This document shows positions 45,801 to 60,000 of a stretch of DNA of 64,000 nt, piece after piece. The notes under the pieces were generated by a model. The model was given only the letters and a program-made list of their open reading frames with translations, was not told the DNA's origin and did no database searches. The translations under genes and the position numbers were made by a program. Each line of letters opens with the position of its first letter. Position 1 is the stretch's first letter. The stretch is from assembly GCF_003369915.1 (NCBI RefSeq), contig NC_046674.1:22881657-22945656 (forward strand). The letters are read 5' to 3'. Source of the stretch: Drosophila miranda. Its lineage: Eukaryota; Arthropoda; Insecta; Diptera; Drosophilidae.

Positions 45801-48800
45801 TGAAAAAGTGCTGGCAGAACCTGCGCCAAGAATTCGGATGGAGCTGGGAGCTGGGAGATGGAAGCTGGGAGCTGGGCGATGGGACCTGCTTCTACAGAAC
45901 AAATACAACTTAAATATGTAATAACTTTTAAAGAGCATAAATTACGGGAGGAGGAGGCGGCAGCTGGGGGACAGAGGCGGAGGCGGCTACTCCGGTTAAT
46001 GCGCTCATCAAATAGCCATAAATCAGCTCATTTAAATTTTCTGAAGCGCTCCAACTTCCAGGCGGACCGAGGCATCGGGGAGTCGTTGGGGGAGGTGCAG
46101 AGGGGCTGGGAGGCTGTAGGCCAGGAACCCTGCAGACCTTCTAGAAGCTCAGTTTTCGCCCAACCATTTGACACTCCAAATTTGGAAGAAGAAAAAGAAA
46201 TCGCCACAAAGCGAAATTTGCGTGCCACTGTGAGGCAGTGGTGGCAGCGGTGCTCCCTATATGGAAGTTCTCTCGCCTGTCCGTTCAAAAGGAAATAAGA
46301 AATCAAAGTAAATGCCTAGTCGCCAGTCGTCGCCACTCGACTTCTTCTTAGTGCTGACCCATCCGAAAGGCAACCCACACAAGGCGCCCAAACACACATA
46401 AATTACCCGAACAAAGGCGGATAGGAAATAGCCAACAAAGTCCAAGTTGGCCAGAAGCAGCAGCCTCTGCCTCTATCTCTATCTCTGCCTCTGTCTCTGC
46501 CTCTGTCCATCTGCGATCGCAGTTGTTGTTATGTCCATTTAAGCCTTGCCAATTTTGGCAACTTGTCGACCACTCGGCGCTTCAGCCTCCGCCACAGCCT
46601 GACTCTGACTCTGACTCTGACTCTGAGGCTTGAGCGACGAGCGATGGATGGCAGACCGCCCATACCATTTGTTTCCCATATTAATTTATCATTTATAAAC
46701 GATTATTGTTATATAAATTAAATTGCGCGCCCAAAACAAATTCAACTAATAATAGGAAGCGTTTTTCACGCTTCGAAACGCTAAGACATCGTTTGCCCCA
46801 TCATTTGCCCCATCGCTGGGAACTGTGTAATTATTGACTTTGTCTGTATCTTGTGGGGCTTTGTGGAGAGCCGCCACAGAACAGATACGCGCAGATATGC
46901 TTGGGATATGGGCCGAGCAAACAGTTTTGCACTTCCGCCCCGCCCCCAATTAGCTGTGGAGCCCAACTTTCTAGCCATTAGCCGTTAGCCAGGCTTGCCA
47001 ATTTCTAGGGCATCTTTGGCCATATTCGGCGGAGCCGTGGACTCGATTGCCTTGGCCCGCCTTGCGGGCAGCAGCAGGTGAAATTTCTCATACGCCCGCC
47101 TCGTCTTTTGCATAATTTATCCATAACCAAAGCCGATCTCGGAAATTTGCATTCTTCGCGGCCCCGCGACAGCGCAGATTCATAAAATAAAAAGACAAAT
47201 AATGCGTCAACAAAGTGTCGAGCGAGCGAACACCGAAGGCACCGAAGGTTGAGCAAACAGCAATCGAGCGGGGAGACAGAAATTCATTATTAAATGTTAT
47301 TACCTCCCCACCTACCTCCCCACCTCCCCACCTACCTCCCGCATAAGCAAACAAATCACATTAATGGAGAGCGAGAGAACTCGTCATGGAGCTGGTTGGT
47401 GGGAGACCCGGGACTCCGGGATTATCATTTGGGGAAGTGTTCAGATCAGCCCATGTTTAATCGTCAATTATCGGCTATTATTCGTGCTATTTGCTCCACT
47501 AGTTACATAACAGAACCCACCCAGTCCGCCCCCTGGCAGAACGATGGGCCATCTATTGAATGACCAATTAGCGAGGGTCTACCACAGCCACTACCCCTGG
47601 TACACCCTGCTATGCTCTGTGCCTGGAATGGCTAATTCTTAGGTTTTATTGTGCACAAACTGGTGGATATTTGGTATTCGCTTGATTCGCTGAAGAAGGA
47701 GTCGCCTCTGGCATGTCTGAGATCTCCTCTCAAGGTCGCCTGAGATTCTTGGAAGATCGCAGCTAACTCGACTTCCCCTGCATTTATTAAATTTTCGGTT
47801 AATTTATGAGCAGCAGCGGCAGCGGATTGAAAGCGGATTGAAAGCGGAAATTCTCAGCTAATCGGCGGCATAAGTTCGAGCAACTTGTTTACAGAGTAAC
47901 CCCCTCTCTGCCGCCCTCCCTCTGAATCTCTAGTGCGGGGGATGGGAGTGCTGCGTCAAGTGCTGCCCTGGGGACCGGACCGATTTGTGGTGCTTTACGA
48001 GCAAAGTGTTTGCGACGGCGCCTTTGGGTTTTGTTTGTCTGATCTGCGGTCGCCGTTGCCGCTTTTGTTGCCGTTTCTGTTGCGGTTTCTGGGGCCGCCT
48101 CGAAATTCTATTAAGGCCCAAAATCTGTTATTGATTTGCATCTACGGGTATTCGCAGGCGAGCAGCTCTTGAGTTTGGCATTTGCGGGAACTCGTTTCAC
48201 CTACATTGTTTTCGTTTCCGCAGCTGCGTGTGCGGCTGTAGTATCTGTGTATCTTTGTATCTTTGTATCTGTGGCTGCGGCTGTTCTGAGTGAATTTTTG
48301 CGTGCGCCACATGGCGGTAAACAGCCCATGGGTCCAAGGTACAGCTGCAGAGCCCCAATTTGAACTTTGGCCACCGACAGTGGGGCCAAAGCTCTGACAG
48401 ATTTCCATTGGGCCCATCAAAAAGCCGCCGAACCCCATTACCGATCCATCGATCAAAGCGATTGTCGCCAAATGGGGCGTACCTTGGACCCTGAAGCTGC
48501 CCCTGCCTCTGTTTATGACCACAGGCCTCCCGCACACCCCACCCGCCCCCTGTAACGGGAATTACAATAATTTATGCGGCTGCCCTGATCGAGTTACAAC
48601 AAATTGAAGCCATAACTCAAGCATACACACGGCCCATAAGGCTCTCTCGGCTCGGCAAAGTGCGTAAACTGTGTTTATGTCGCTGCTCGGCCATAAATCG
48701 CCGGGTGGCAGACAGACGAAGGCAGAATGGCAAAGCCAATGCCATTCCGTTCCGTGGCGAGAGGTGATCGTGCGTGCCTGGGATAACTCTTTCGAGGGGT

Positions 48801-51540
48801 TGGGGGGGGGCATGGAGAAAAAGCCTCTCCAAAGTCGGAATAAAAGAATTGTAGTGGAGTGTCTCCTGGGTTTCGACTCCCCAATGGCACTATAATGATG
48901 GACGATAGACGATGGAGTACCCGTGTGGAATTTATAGGTCACCATGCCCATTTACAGGCGGGGTGAAGCCACAGCTGACGCTTGTCCAGTTGCAATGCCC
49001 GGCACGTACGCGGATATCCGTGCCCAATCTCAATCCCAGTTCCCAGCTCCCATAGCCATGACCATATCGATAGTCTCCCCCAAAAGTAATTAAACACGCT
49101 GAATGGGCGTGCAATAGCTCTGGCTCTGGCTCTGGCTCTGTGCTCTTGGCATGGAGTGTGGGGGAAGACCCTAGCCCGAGGGCAACTCAGTTTAACGTTT
49201 AACGGCGCCTATCAGCGGAGCCATCGATCGTATGTGCTTTGTCAAATTGAAATTATGCACAGCTGATCCTCCAGACAGACAGACAGATGGAGAGAGAGAG
49301 AGATCTCTCGCTTATGTAATTGGAAATACGCCATTGGATCGGATTGGATGGGATTGGAGCAGAGTGCTGGGGGAAGGAGGCCAGGGAATTGGGAGCGCAG
49401 TCGTCAGACGTCAAGCGAATATGCTGACAATTGCAGACAGCTAATAACTTGGACGAGCACTGAGTACCGAGCACTGAGCACCGAGCGATGGGCGATGAGA
49501 AATAGCGAAATTGCTGATCGGTGATCGACGATCGTCTCTCCCGGAGACATGCAAACACTTCCTCGAGAGCCAAAGATCCCTGCTAGTCATGTAACAGCTT
49601 AAAAATAATTTGCTCAAATAAATCAAAGTCGTAAAATGCATGGAGCATGGAGCATGGATCGGCGGTGGCGACGATCGCTCTGCTGATGGGAGTTGAAGAT
49701 CAGCGGGCCTCACCGCGCACCGCTCTCTGCCAATCGAACAAAATGTTGCAATGTTGTGGCTGAGGTTGCTATTGCTATCGCATAAAAGAATTTAATGAAA
49801 TTTAATGAAAAGCTACACGATCGCAGACACGACTCCACACCGCCCGACCGCCCGACCGACCGCCCGGCCGATCATCCACAGTGCAGCGCACACAGTCCGG
49901 AGTCCGTTGCAGCCGTACTTTGTTGCAATTGCCTTTTGTCTGTGGCATGAATATGAATTTGTCTCTAGGACATTTTCGCAATTAATTGAATTATCGTCGG
50001 CGCTGCTGCTGTCGTCGTGAATGGCACATGCAGATCCAGAGATCGATCGACGGATCGGCACCGATCGACCGATGGAGCGGCAATCAAATTTGAGTGTCCG
50101 TGCAATCACTGAATCGGTGGCTCACTTGGCAGGTCGCTGCCTCGCCTTGCACCGCCTTGCACCGCGTGTTGTGGCATTTTGGTGGCAACCTGCAAGAATA
50201 CGGCATTAGCATTGCTCACCATCGATCGATGGGGTGTGGCAGCCACACAGACAGCGAGAGAGAGAGTGGTGGGAGTAGAGGGCGACGCGACTGCGAATCA
50301 CTTGCCACAACCACAATCCGCGCTAAGGCTAAAGCGACCCGACAAGCCATTAAAATCAGCCACGCTCCATTAGAGCCAGCGCCGACTGCGCTGTCAGCGT
50401 CATTTACGGCTAATTAAACAAATTACTGCATATCTGTGTGTCTGTGGGTCTGTGTGGAGCGCAGGTTGCAAGTGGAGCCAACGGCGAATCGAGTTGCGCA
50501 TACGCCGTGTGGCCCATGCCACGAATCCCACAATGAAATCTTAATTGTAAGACAATAGCCATCCGGATAGCCACATTTACTATTTATAAATAGCCCAAAG
50601 CGAGCGAAACGCCGCGAAGACAATGCAAAAAGTAGAGGCAATGCTGCAGGGCATCGGATTACAACTTGGCTACAAGTTCACGAGGCAACAGCGTCAGAAT
50701 CCATCGAGTCGAATCCCCGATGCACTCACGGCAGATGCACAGGAACAGGAGCCTAAATCGAAGCGAGGTCTCGTGTTGAATGCCACATTGGGCATGCCCG
50801 AGCTCTGTCTTCGGTCTGTGCCGCAACCCAACCCAACCCCAAAAGCCCAGCATTGACCAACTAATTCGCCAGTCACGTGGCGTGGCCTGTGCCACACAAG
50901 AAATGGGAGCAATCTGCGCTGGTTTTGTATTTATTATTGCGAGTGCGAGTGCGAGTACGAATACGAGTGCAATGTAGTTCAAGTTCGAGTTGGCGCTGCT
51001 GGGGACTTGGTTTGGGGGATTGTTGCGCAAGCGCATCGCAGCGTCTCTCCACCGAAAGGTAAAAGTAATGTTGATGCTGATGCCAGGAGGAGGGGCAGGG
51101 TTGGAGATCTCGGCTAATGCCTGGGCTGGCCTCTAATCTCCGTCCGAGTCCGTCCGCGTCCGTCTGCCTGTCAGACTAGCGCTTTTCACGCTTGTCACTG
51201 GATACCTTTTTTCCCCCGGGCCAGCGCTTAATTTATGCATTTTTTATGGGCTTTGTTTGGCTTTGTTGTTCTAACGAGAAACAAGTGCAGCGGCAGCGGC
51301 AGCGGCGGCGGCGGCAAATGTTGAACTTACATAAATGGCAACTGGTTGCCTAGTTAGTTACCAAAATGGGCTAGTATGTGCCTCGTAGTGTAGCTGTGAC
51401 GACGACTGAACTCCCTCGATGACTCACAGAGGCTTTCGTAGGCGACCCAATGACAAACCGATTCTCAAACATATACCCGCCGAATCCCACAAGCTAAATA
51501 TAGTCGCCAGATACAGCGCATCGATAAGCATGTATGATGT

Positions 51541-51586
51541 ACAGATACAGATACAGATACAGATATAGATAGAGATAGAGATACAG
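51541..51586. repeat. (ACAGAT)n microsatellite
   Basis: About seven copies of ACAGAT, degenerating to ATAGAG at the right end. Explains the Tyr-Leu dipeptide frame on the minus strand. Confidence 0.9.
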
Positions 51587-54500
51587 GTACAAGCCATGCG
51601 GAAGTACGAGCACAAACAGAGCCAAGCAAATGTTTCCGAAGGACAAATATCTCTCAAACACCACGCAAAACTTGTGGCAAGAATCGCACCCACCAAAAGC
51701 TGCTCCCCAAAAAGCCAAGAAGCTGACTAATCACATAATCGTGGACACAGCCGAGAGTGGAGAGGAGCGGAGAGGAGGGAATGCTGAATGAAGTGAGGAA
51801 AACAATTCGCGCTCCATGCTGCAGGAGCCCACACACAGAAATCCAAAACTGAAAACAGAAAAGCAGAAAAACAAGAAAACTTGAAATGCGGCAACTGAAA
51901 CCACAAGTCAATGTCAACGCGGTGGCAGCTTCAGAGCAGAGCAGAGCGGCAGCATCTGTGCAGCAACTGTGGCCAACTCTATTCAAATGATTCACTTCTA
52001 TGTAGGTTTCCGAGCCACAATTCAGTCGCCATCGCCTCACTTCTTTTGTATGCTTTACGGCCATTGTCTGGGGTTTTGTGTCGATTTGAACTTTTGTATT
52101 TTGACAATTCAAAGTTAAGGTCAACAAGGGATTTGAAATGCTGCAGTGCCGTGCGGCGGCGGCGGCGGTGGCGGTGGCGGTGCATTGAACCTTTTGGCCA
52201 AAACCGATCTCAGCATAATTAGCGCTCATTGTGCGGCCCGTTTGTCGATTGGCCCTGAGTGTCGGCTCGCTTCGGAATCGGCATGCCAACAATTTTGGGG
52301 CACTCAAGTGGCCATTGACCGGTGTTCGCTGTTCGGTGTTCGCTGTTCGCTGTTCGGTGTGTGGCACCTGTAAATGTGGCCCATGTTCGGGCTGTCATAA
52401 GTGCAAGAGCCTGAACATATTTATGCACTTTACCAGAATTTCCAGCCAGCACCCAGCACCCAGCTGCATGTGAACCGAGCAGTCTCTAGAGCAATCCATG
52501 GCCGAGTGCGAGCCGCCGCCAATAAATAAAACTTTCGCTTTTCCATTGTGTAAATAAGCGTGAAAATCGCCCATTAGCGCCTCACATTTTATAGGCTTAC
52601 CAACGCCCAGAGGCCCAGATTCCAAAAACAGACTTCAACCTGTTCGGGTTTCACACTTCAGAGCGGAGCTTGCGCAAAATGTGGCCCTAAAACAATAGAA
52701 ACTCCTCCAATGGAGCGGCTTTTGACACATTCGATGGGATGGGTTTTCCATGGGGTTCGGCGACTGTCATTGCCAGTTGAGACCATTTAACCCGCACGAA
52801 CGCCTGTGTGACCATTCATAAATTCTCATCAATGGCAAAACACACACAGAAATGGGGGAGTGGAGTTCCCCTCGGGTTCGGGTTGCCTGTCAAATGTCAA
52901 CTAGCGCCACGCGGCGCCTCCAATGAGATCCAATAAAGCCAGAGTCACGGATAATCCCCTTTACGAAAATGTTTGGGCATCGAGCAGCGGGTTCCATCCG
53001 AAAAAGGGGCACCCAGAGTGCATTCTATTTATGGGGCAAGTATTTTTAGTTGCAGTTGCCTGAAAATACAGTAGGCACTGCCTATAGGAAGCTTGGGGCG
53101 CTTCCTTTCACCCATCTCTCGTCTATGCAGTGTTCACTGTACTCCAAGTGGACTTCCGCTTTGGTTTAGGGAATTTCCAACATTCCCCCTCATCTGCCAC
53201 TCCACCGATCATAAGAATCTAGTTTGGAGACCACAGCCCAGAGACCGGCTTGGTCTGTGTGGTTTTCCTATGGAACGGCGGCGGCCACTGTGGTCATCAT
53301 CGAAATGCAAAACCTACGCATTATTATACCTTTTTTTTTTCCTGTTTTCGGTCCGTGGGCTGCATTTTATTTGTTTTCGTAGTCAAACGTTCTTTGTACC
53401 ATACGAAAATCCACCGAAATACACAGAAATATTCGTAAATCGTTAAACTTATTTGCTTTGTTGGTGCTCTTGAATTTGGCCGACGCCCACGAAAGGCGAT
53501 GATGGCGATGAGGCTGTCCAGCCGGCCAGCTGGTCCCACCAGAGGCTGGCTTTGTGGCTTTGTGCCTTTCTGGCTGGCTAATTGACGAATCAAGTCAAGT
53601 AAGTGCAAATGAGGCGTACTCTGCCACGCCCTAATTGCTCAATTTGCACGGCCTGTGGCTGTCGCGACCTTCGGCAACCGAAAATGTGCATTGAAGTATC
53701 CTTAAAGCAAAGTTATTGCATTGCCAAGTGAACGCTTCTACTCGTGAATGGGATGAGTGTCGCGACGAATCGCCGCGAATCGAGTGCAATCGAACATGGA
53801 GCACTGATGTAAAGGCTATAAAGTGCATCCCAGCCTCAAGTACGCGACATCTCAGCCTGAGTTTTGTATTTTTAGCCGAGTGCGAGTGCCGCATGGAGCT
53901 GTAAAGATGTTTTTACCGATTTTAGAAGTCATAAGGTCAATGCTGAGCGCCAGTCAAGCTCCAGCCAAGCTCCAGCCAAGCTCCAACCAATCTCCAAGAT
54001 CGTGTTTTGATTGGAAGTCGAAGTCGTTGTCGATGTCGTTGTCGATGTTGTTTCTGTGGATGTTGCTGGCGTCGCCGTCTGTTGTCAAGTGTTATGACTC
54101 GCCTGTCCGCCGTCCGCCCCCCTCCCCCCGACCGCCAGCCGTCTGGCTGCAACAAAGCCACTCTCTGTGCCCCATGCCCCACGAGTCGGTTCCCATGCCT
54201 CCCCAGACGGATTCACACAGCTTGTGGTGGCTGTTGTTGATAAGGCGGCTTATAAACAACTCAACAGCGAAGTGGAAATGGAAATGGGAATAGAAATGAA
54301 GTTTGTAGATTAAACAAGAATGAAGAGATCAAGATGACGTGGATAAATTATTGGATTAGCTCTGAGAGTGGCCCTCGCAGTGCTAATGCCCCCAATGATG
54401 GATCCAAGAGTCCCTTTCGCTGCCATGCCACACCAGCCGCCGCGTAATCTCGCTTTTATCAGTGGCATTTATTATTGAGTGCCAAACACTCAAGTCAATG

Positions 54501-57021
54501 GCTCTTTGTTGAATTTATTTGATATATTTTCGGCTGCTGTCTCCACATCTGAATGCAGCCATCAAAAGCCAATAAAAATTGATGAAAATTGTGCAGTCAC
54601 AGCCGCAGATTAGGGCTGTGGACACACCCGCGCAGATCGCCGACAGAAAACCCAACAAGGTCTCAGTTTTGGGTAGTTTGTTACAGGTGGCACGACCTTG
54701 CCACAGATCTGCCAGCGCCGCGTGCTGCTGGTCTTCTCAAGCCTCCTCTTGGCCGTGTTGATTTTCGGAACTCGAGATGTTTGTTCACGTCTCCAAGGGA
54801 GTGGACTCTCTCGAAAGCTGGTCCTACCAGGCGGGAGGCGGGAGCCGGCCTAGCCCACAAATATTTTAGACAATGTATGCACTTTGCACAACATTTAATC
54901 ACGTTTAGGCATTAGGCATTAGGCATACGCCCCGTGGGCCGTTGTTGAGAGACGCAAACATAATTTATACAACATTATTATAATGTCGCGAGACATTGAA
55001 AACTACAACAACAGCAACAGCGATCGAACATTGGGGCGACCACTGCTAGGGGGAGCTGGCGAGGGAGAGGGGTATGTTGAGGTTGAGGTTGAGGGTGAGA
55101 CAAACATTGAAAAGTTTTGAAATTCGTGAATTATTACTTGCACTTTAACATGGCTTCGAGCGGGGAGGCGATGACGACGAAAATCTCTGTGTGTTGCCAC
55201 AATAGCGGCGCGCCGTCGAGCAATTTGTGGGCATGTGGTTGACATTTTATAGATGACAACAACAAAAACAACAACAACAACGACAGCGAGTCGCCAATCC
55301 AATCCACCACCTGTCGGCTCCGTACCAAGTGGGTCTCCCATATGAGAAACCATTTGCGCCTGTCAACGCCCCGCTTTTGTTTGGGCTCCACTCCAAAATG
55401 AATGGGTTCCAGCCAGAGCCAGAGCAAGGGCCCATTCTCCCCCCGAATGCTGGCGGGTTCATTAACATTTCCCAGTCCCAATCCCAGTCCCTGTCCCCCC
55501 TCCCACGGCAGGCCTATGTATATCCCATTCCACCTTGGACCTATGTCTCAATTTGGGCTGATCTTTCGGGTAGTGCTGCTGTGTTTTGCCCGATGGACTG
55601 GCCGGCCCGCCTAATGGAACCAGTTTACCGATAAGCAATTAATTTATCGTCCTATCGCCATCGAGAGCCCCGCCGGCTGGCTCGGCCGTGGCGCGGGTGT
55701 TGTCCAGAGCGGATTCTACAGGGGCCCACAAGGCTGTGGCGGATGGGCCATCGAAGGGGCGTGATTGGCGTAGAAGATGTGACAGATTTCAAGCAACTTC
55801 CACTAGAAATGCTCGAGACTTACCCCAAAATCAGGATAGACCTATAGTTTTTCGCACAGTGTACCAATAGATTGACCTTCATTCAAATCCGAATACGAAA
55901 GCCAGGCACAGAACATGACACAGAAATGCAAATGGTTCTCTGTTTTTGATTGAGAACTTGTTTCTGTTCTGTTCTGTCCCGAAAGCATCCGCCAGCCGTC
56001 TCTCAGCTCCACTCCGGCACCCCGGCACTCCGGCACTTTGCGCGGAATTATCGGAAATATCATGCGAACAGACGACCGACAATATGGCATATCGCAAGGA
56101 TGTCACATTCTGATGTCTCTCCATTAATTCGATGTCGGTTGATGTGATTTCATTAGCGCCGCATCGAAACGCTGCCTCACTCAGGGCTCTGCCTCTTACA
56201 AATCAGCGACCATATAGCTATACATATATCCACACAGCAACAGCAACAGCAACAATGGCAATAACATGAGCATTTAGCGCACACACAAATTATAATTTCA
56301 AATATCGCAAAGTGCCACTTCAGATCGGAGCTCTTGACAAAAATGTTGAGCATTTGATCGGCCTTTTTGTTGTATTTTAATGAAAATTTATATTTTAATA
56401 TGCGAGAACCTAAACGACAGACTTTGTCGGCGACTTAGACACGGACTAATCGAAAGTATTGAGTGTTTTGAGTGTAAGCAAATTAACGAGATCATTTGCT
56501 GGCATTTGCTGGTAATTGAGATGCCGATGCCGATCTAGAAGGCGGAACCATAGCCAAAGGTTGCCTTTGATCGTGCCTCCATTGACCGTCGTTGGCAAAT
56601 CCGAAAATCCAAGCAACTATGAAATCTGTGACGCCCCCCGGCCCCCGGGCACCGGGCACTGGGCCGTTGCCTAAGCCAAATCAATTTATGACACTTTTGG
56701 CCCGAGGGCCAAGGGAGCCGATCGTAAATTAATTAAAACTCTATGCAGGGGGCAGACCATTGAAGGGCTGGGCAATGCAATCAGAGCTGGGCTTTCATCA
56801 TCTAACTCTGTTTTCCCCCTCCATTTGCCTCTTACAGATTCAGGGCACGAGGAGCGTTCGGCATGACGTGAACTGCTCAGATATTCCATGCAAGAACAGA
56901 ACGAACCCTTTGCCACTAGTCGCCGCCCCCCCATCGAACCGATTCGATTGCCATTGAACAACGTCCGAGCGGGACGTGATCAGATCAGTGAAGAGTAGAG
57001 CAGAAAGAACCAACCTCCAAC

Positions 57022-60000
57022 ATGGACTCACGCATCGGCCTGGACTACATTGTCGAGAATCGTGACTACATTGCCAAGCTGGGCGCTGCCCTGGACACGC
57101 AGAATGCAACGGTCAAGAAGCAGGTCTTCGAGCTGCTCTCCGCGCTGTGCGCCTACAGCGCCGAGGGCTATGCGCGTGCCATCGAAACGCTGGAGTTTTA
57201 CAAGGTAAGTGCACCCCGAAACACACAGGATTCCAGGGGATTCCACTCACCTCCACCCTTTCTACCCCTGCAGAATCTCAAGAAGCAACGGTACCGCTTC
57301 AAGATCGTCATCAACGAACTGGAGCTGGCGAGTGCCTCCACAGCGCCACCGCTAGACTACCAGGCCGCCCTGCTGGCCTTCATCAACTGTGTCATCATCT
57401 CCGCCGCCACCCTGCAGGATCGCATACGCATCCGCAACGAATTTATAGGTGAGTGCGATGCCCCTCGAGCCCCACAAACGACCCACGTCTCCGTCTTCGT
57501 CTTCGTCTTCGTCTTGGATTTCATTGAATCGAATTGATTAATGGGATCCAGTGGCCTTGACCGCCTGTGCCGTGTGTCACACAGTCCCAGCCCCACCAGC
57601 GACCCTCGGGGCAAGCCGTTGACTGCGGCTGGAGCCCCTCTGGTGGATAATGATGGAGTCGCAAATGCCAAAGCGCCTTTGTCTCTTGGCGCAATGGCGA
57701 TTCGCGTAACCTTAGCACGTGCCGTCGATTCAGAGGCGCGTCTCTAAGCCAATAATTACACTCCGAAGTCGTTTGAATTGGATCTTCGAAAATCGGGCAT
57801 TGTTCGGGTGATCATATATCGGTAGATAGATACCATCTACTATATATGTATCTACATATATGCTCCTCTATGCCTTTGGATTGAATAAACCGGGAAACGT
57901 GACACTTCGTTAGACGGCTTTCTGTTGGTTATTAATAGTCTATGGGGGACTATGGGCCTGCCCTCGTCGCTTCCAGAGAGTTTTAATATGCTTCGGACGT
58001 GCCACCACTGATTTGTCTCCGGTCCAGCCCATCTGTGCGTGGCAGCCAGAGCCGAAGGAGAGCACAATGCACAAATGTACTCGCACTCAAGATGCCTCCG
58101 ACTGCTGACAAACAAGGGACTCATTTACATCCTGTCAGAGTCGCCCTGCTCTTGCTCTGGGCCCCTTGGCTGTTCAAAGTTCATGAACTGTCCCCCGCCC
58201 CCCAATACTTTGGCAGTCGTCAACCCGCCTCTGACTTTGATTGAGCGCGGTTGTGCGTGCGCAGTCGCTGTGCGCAGACGCAGCACCACCGAAACGTGGG
58301 GTGCTCTCGGGGCTGCACTGGCGGACGATGGCGGGCGGGGAACTGCCGTTTTATTGTTCTTAATTAAAATAAATTGAGCTGCGCTTTTTCAGCATTACAG
58401 GAATATAATAATAAAGCAGCGGAGTAGCAAGACAAATTCGAAATCTCAACGCGGCAGCCACAAAATGTAAGTCACGCACTCCACACCCCTTCCCTTCTGT
58501 TTGGGAGGCGACTCCACACCCACCACCGCGGCCCAGTTCGATTCCTGCAGAGGGGGGGCTCCGCGGCTCCGTCCGAATTCCTGAGCGACACATTTGACAA
58601 GCAACGGCCGCATTTTGTTTGGCAATGAAAATATGTATTCGGTTTCAAGGCTGTTGGCCCGACTCTGACTTTGTCTTCCACTCTGTGCCGATCTCTGTTC
58701 CCTCCTCATCTGCTGTGCTCTGCTGTGCTGTGCTGTGCTGTGTTTTATTTTTCTGTTTCCAGGAACGCCCCGCAAATATTTGCATTTTTCCTCAACTCGA
58801 ATCTCTGGGGCCTGCTAATGCCACTTAAGTGCCCAATTATCGGAGTTCTATCTGTCGCTCTGACTGGGTCCGTATGCCCGATCCGATCTCCGGCCAGATA
58901 GCCATCATATCTGTATCTGTATCTGCTGTATGTCATCTGTCAGGCCACAGCCGCCGCCGGCAGTGGGGCTGGATTTATGCCCCATGATTTTCCACTTTGG
59001 CACGCAAAAGTTTTTCCCATAGCCAGAGCCATAAATTTGTGCTGCTCAGCGGTTTCTCATTCATGGGCAAAATAAAATTGAATTTCAATTGATTTATAAA
59101 TCATCAACAGATTTACAATATTGAGTGAAATATTCAAATCGTTTGCGAGAATTGGTTTCTGGGGCTGTGCAGGCCTGGCGTGTTATTAAACAATTAATTG
59201 TGGTCTTTGGGGCGTGCCCCATTCCCTGGGCTGGCCATAGGGCATGGGCTCTCGATCAGAATCCCCAGCCATCTCGCAGTCTAGTGGAGATCTCCACGGG
59301 TACGGGTACTTTTACTCACACAGCCACTCGCACACGCATTTTAATTGTGCGCCTTTTATGGATTTCAATTTCAAACAAATAAAACGACAGCCAGCGAGAT
59401 CGTAAAATGAAATTATGAACGTCAAGGCGCCAAATAAGGCGGCCCAAAGGAGGGGGTCCACAGAGAGAGAGAGAGGGAGAGGGTGGGGCAGCGAGGGGGA
59501 GCGGGGCCTGAGGGACATAGCGACACAGAAGCGACAACGACTTTCACGAGCTTTTCGTAATTAAATTTTTTATTGTTATTAGTATTATTTATTATTTGTA
59601 TTTACAACATGCGACAGACACATAGACATATCTCCAAGTGTGTGCGTGTGTGTGTGTGTGTGTGTGCGAATAAATTGATTGGTGAGTGCGCAAATAAAAG
59701 CAAAAAGGCGAAAAAACGAGCTTGACCGGAAGTGGCCCGGGATACATTGGGCGGGCCTTGGCTGCCAATGGAAGACCTGATTCACGTAGAACAAAGCTTG
59801 CCTCTACCAAGTGGCAAATATAAGGCTTATATACTCGAATATATATGTAGAAGATATGAATACTCCTTCCAGAAGTAAGAAAGTTGCTTCCCTTCTTGGG
59901 ATACAAAAAAATACCTACTTGAATGCCTTTAGTTTGGTGAATGGTGGTCTGAATGGGACTTCACTTTCTCAAACATTTCCACGAAAGCCCTTCTTATTGA

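Larger units (their letters stand above)
42750..56836 (+). other. form3: Large presumed first intron of the formin gene
   Basis: About 14 kb without a recognised coding exon. It ends in a pyrimidine-rich TTTGCCTCTTACAG acceptor at 56836. Simple repeats include (CCGT)n at 42847-42882, (CTCTGY)n near 46470-46505, CCTCCCCAC repeats near 47305-47340, (ACAGAT)n at 51541-51586 and GTTCGST repeats at 52321-52361. Single sites of note are TCAAGGTCG, a consensus Ftz-F1 site (47730-47738), and TATCGATA, a perfect DRE (49065-49072). A minus-strand frame of 191 codons from an ATG at 52229 is noted as a curiosity only. Extra leader or coding exons of other isoforms may be hidden here. Confidence 0.45.

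Noticed and set aside
45163..45913. Two overlapping plus-strand frames with basic and Gln-rich content
   Set aside because: Composition follows CAA/CAG repeats and there is no splice or domain evidence.
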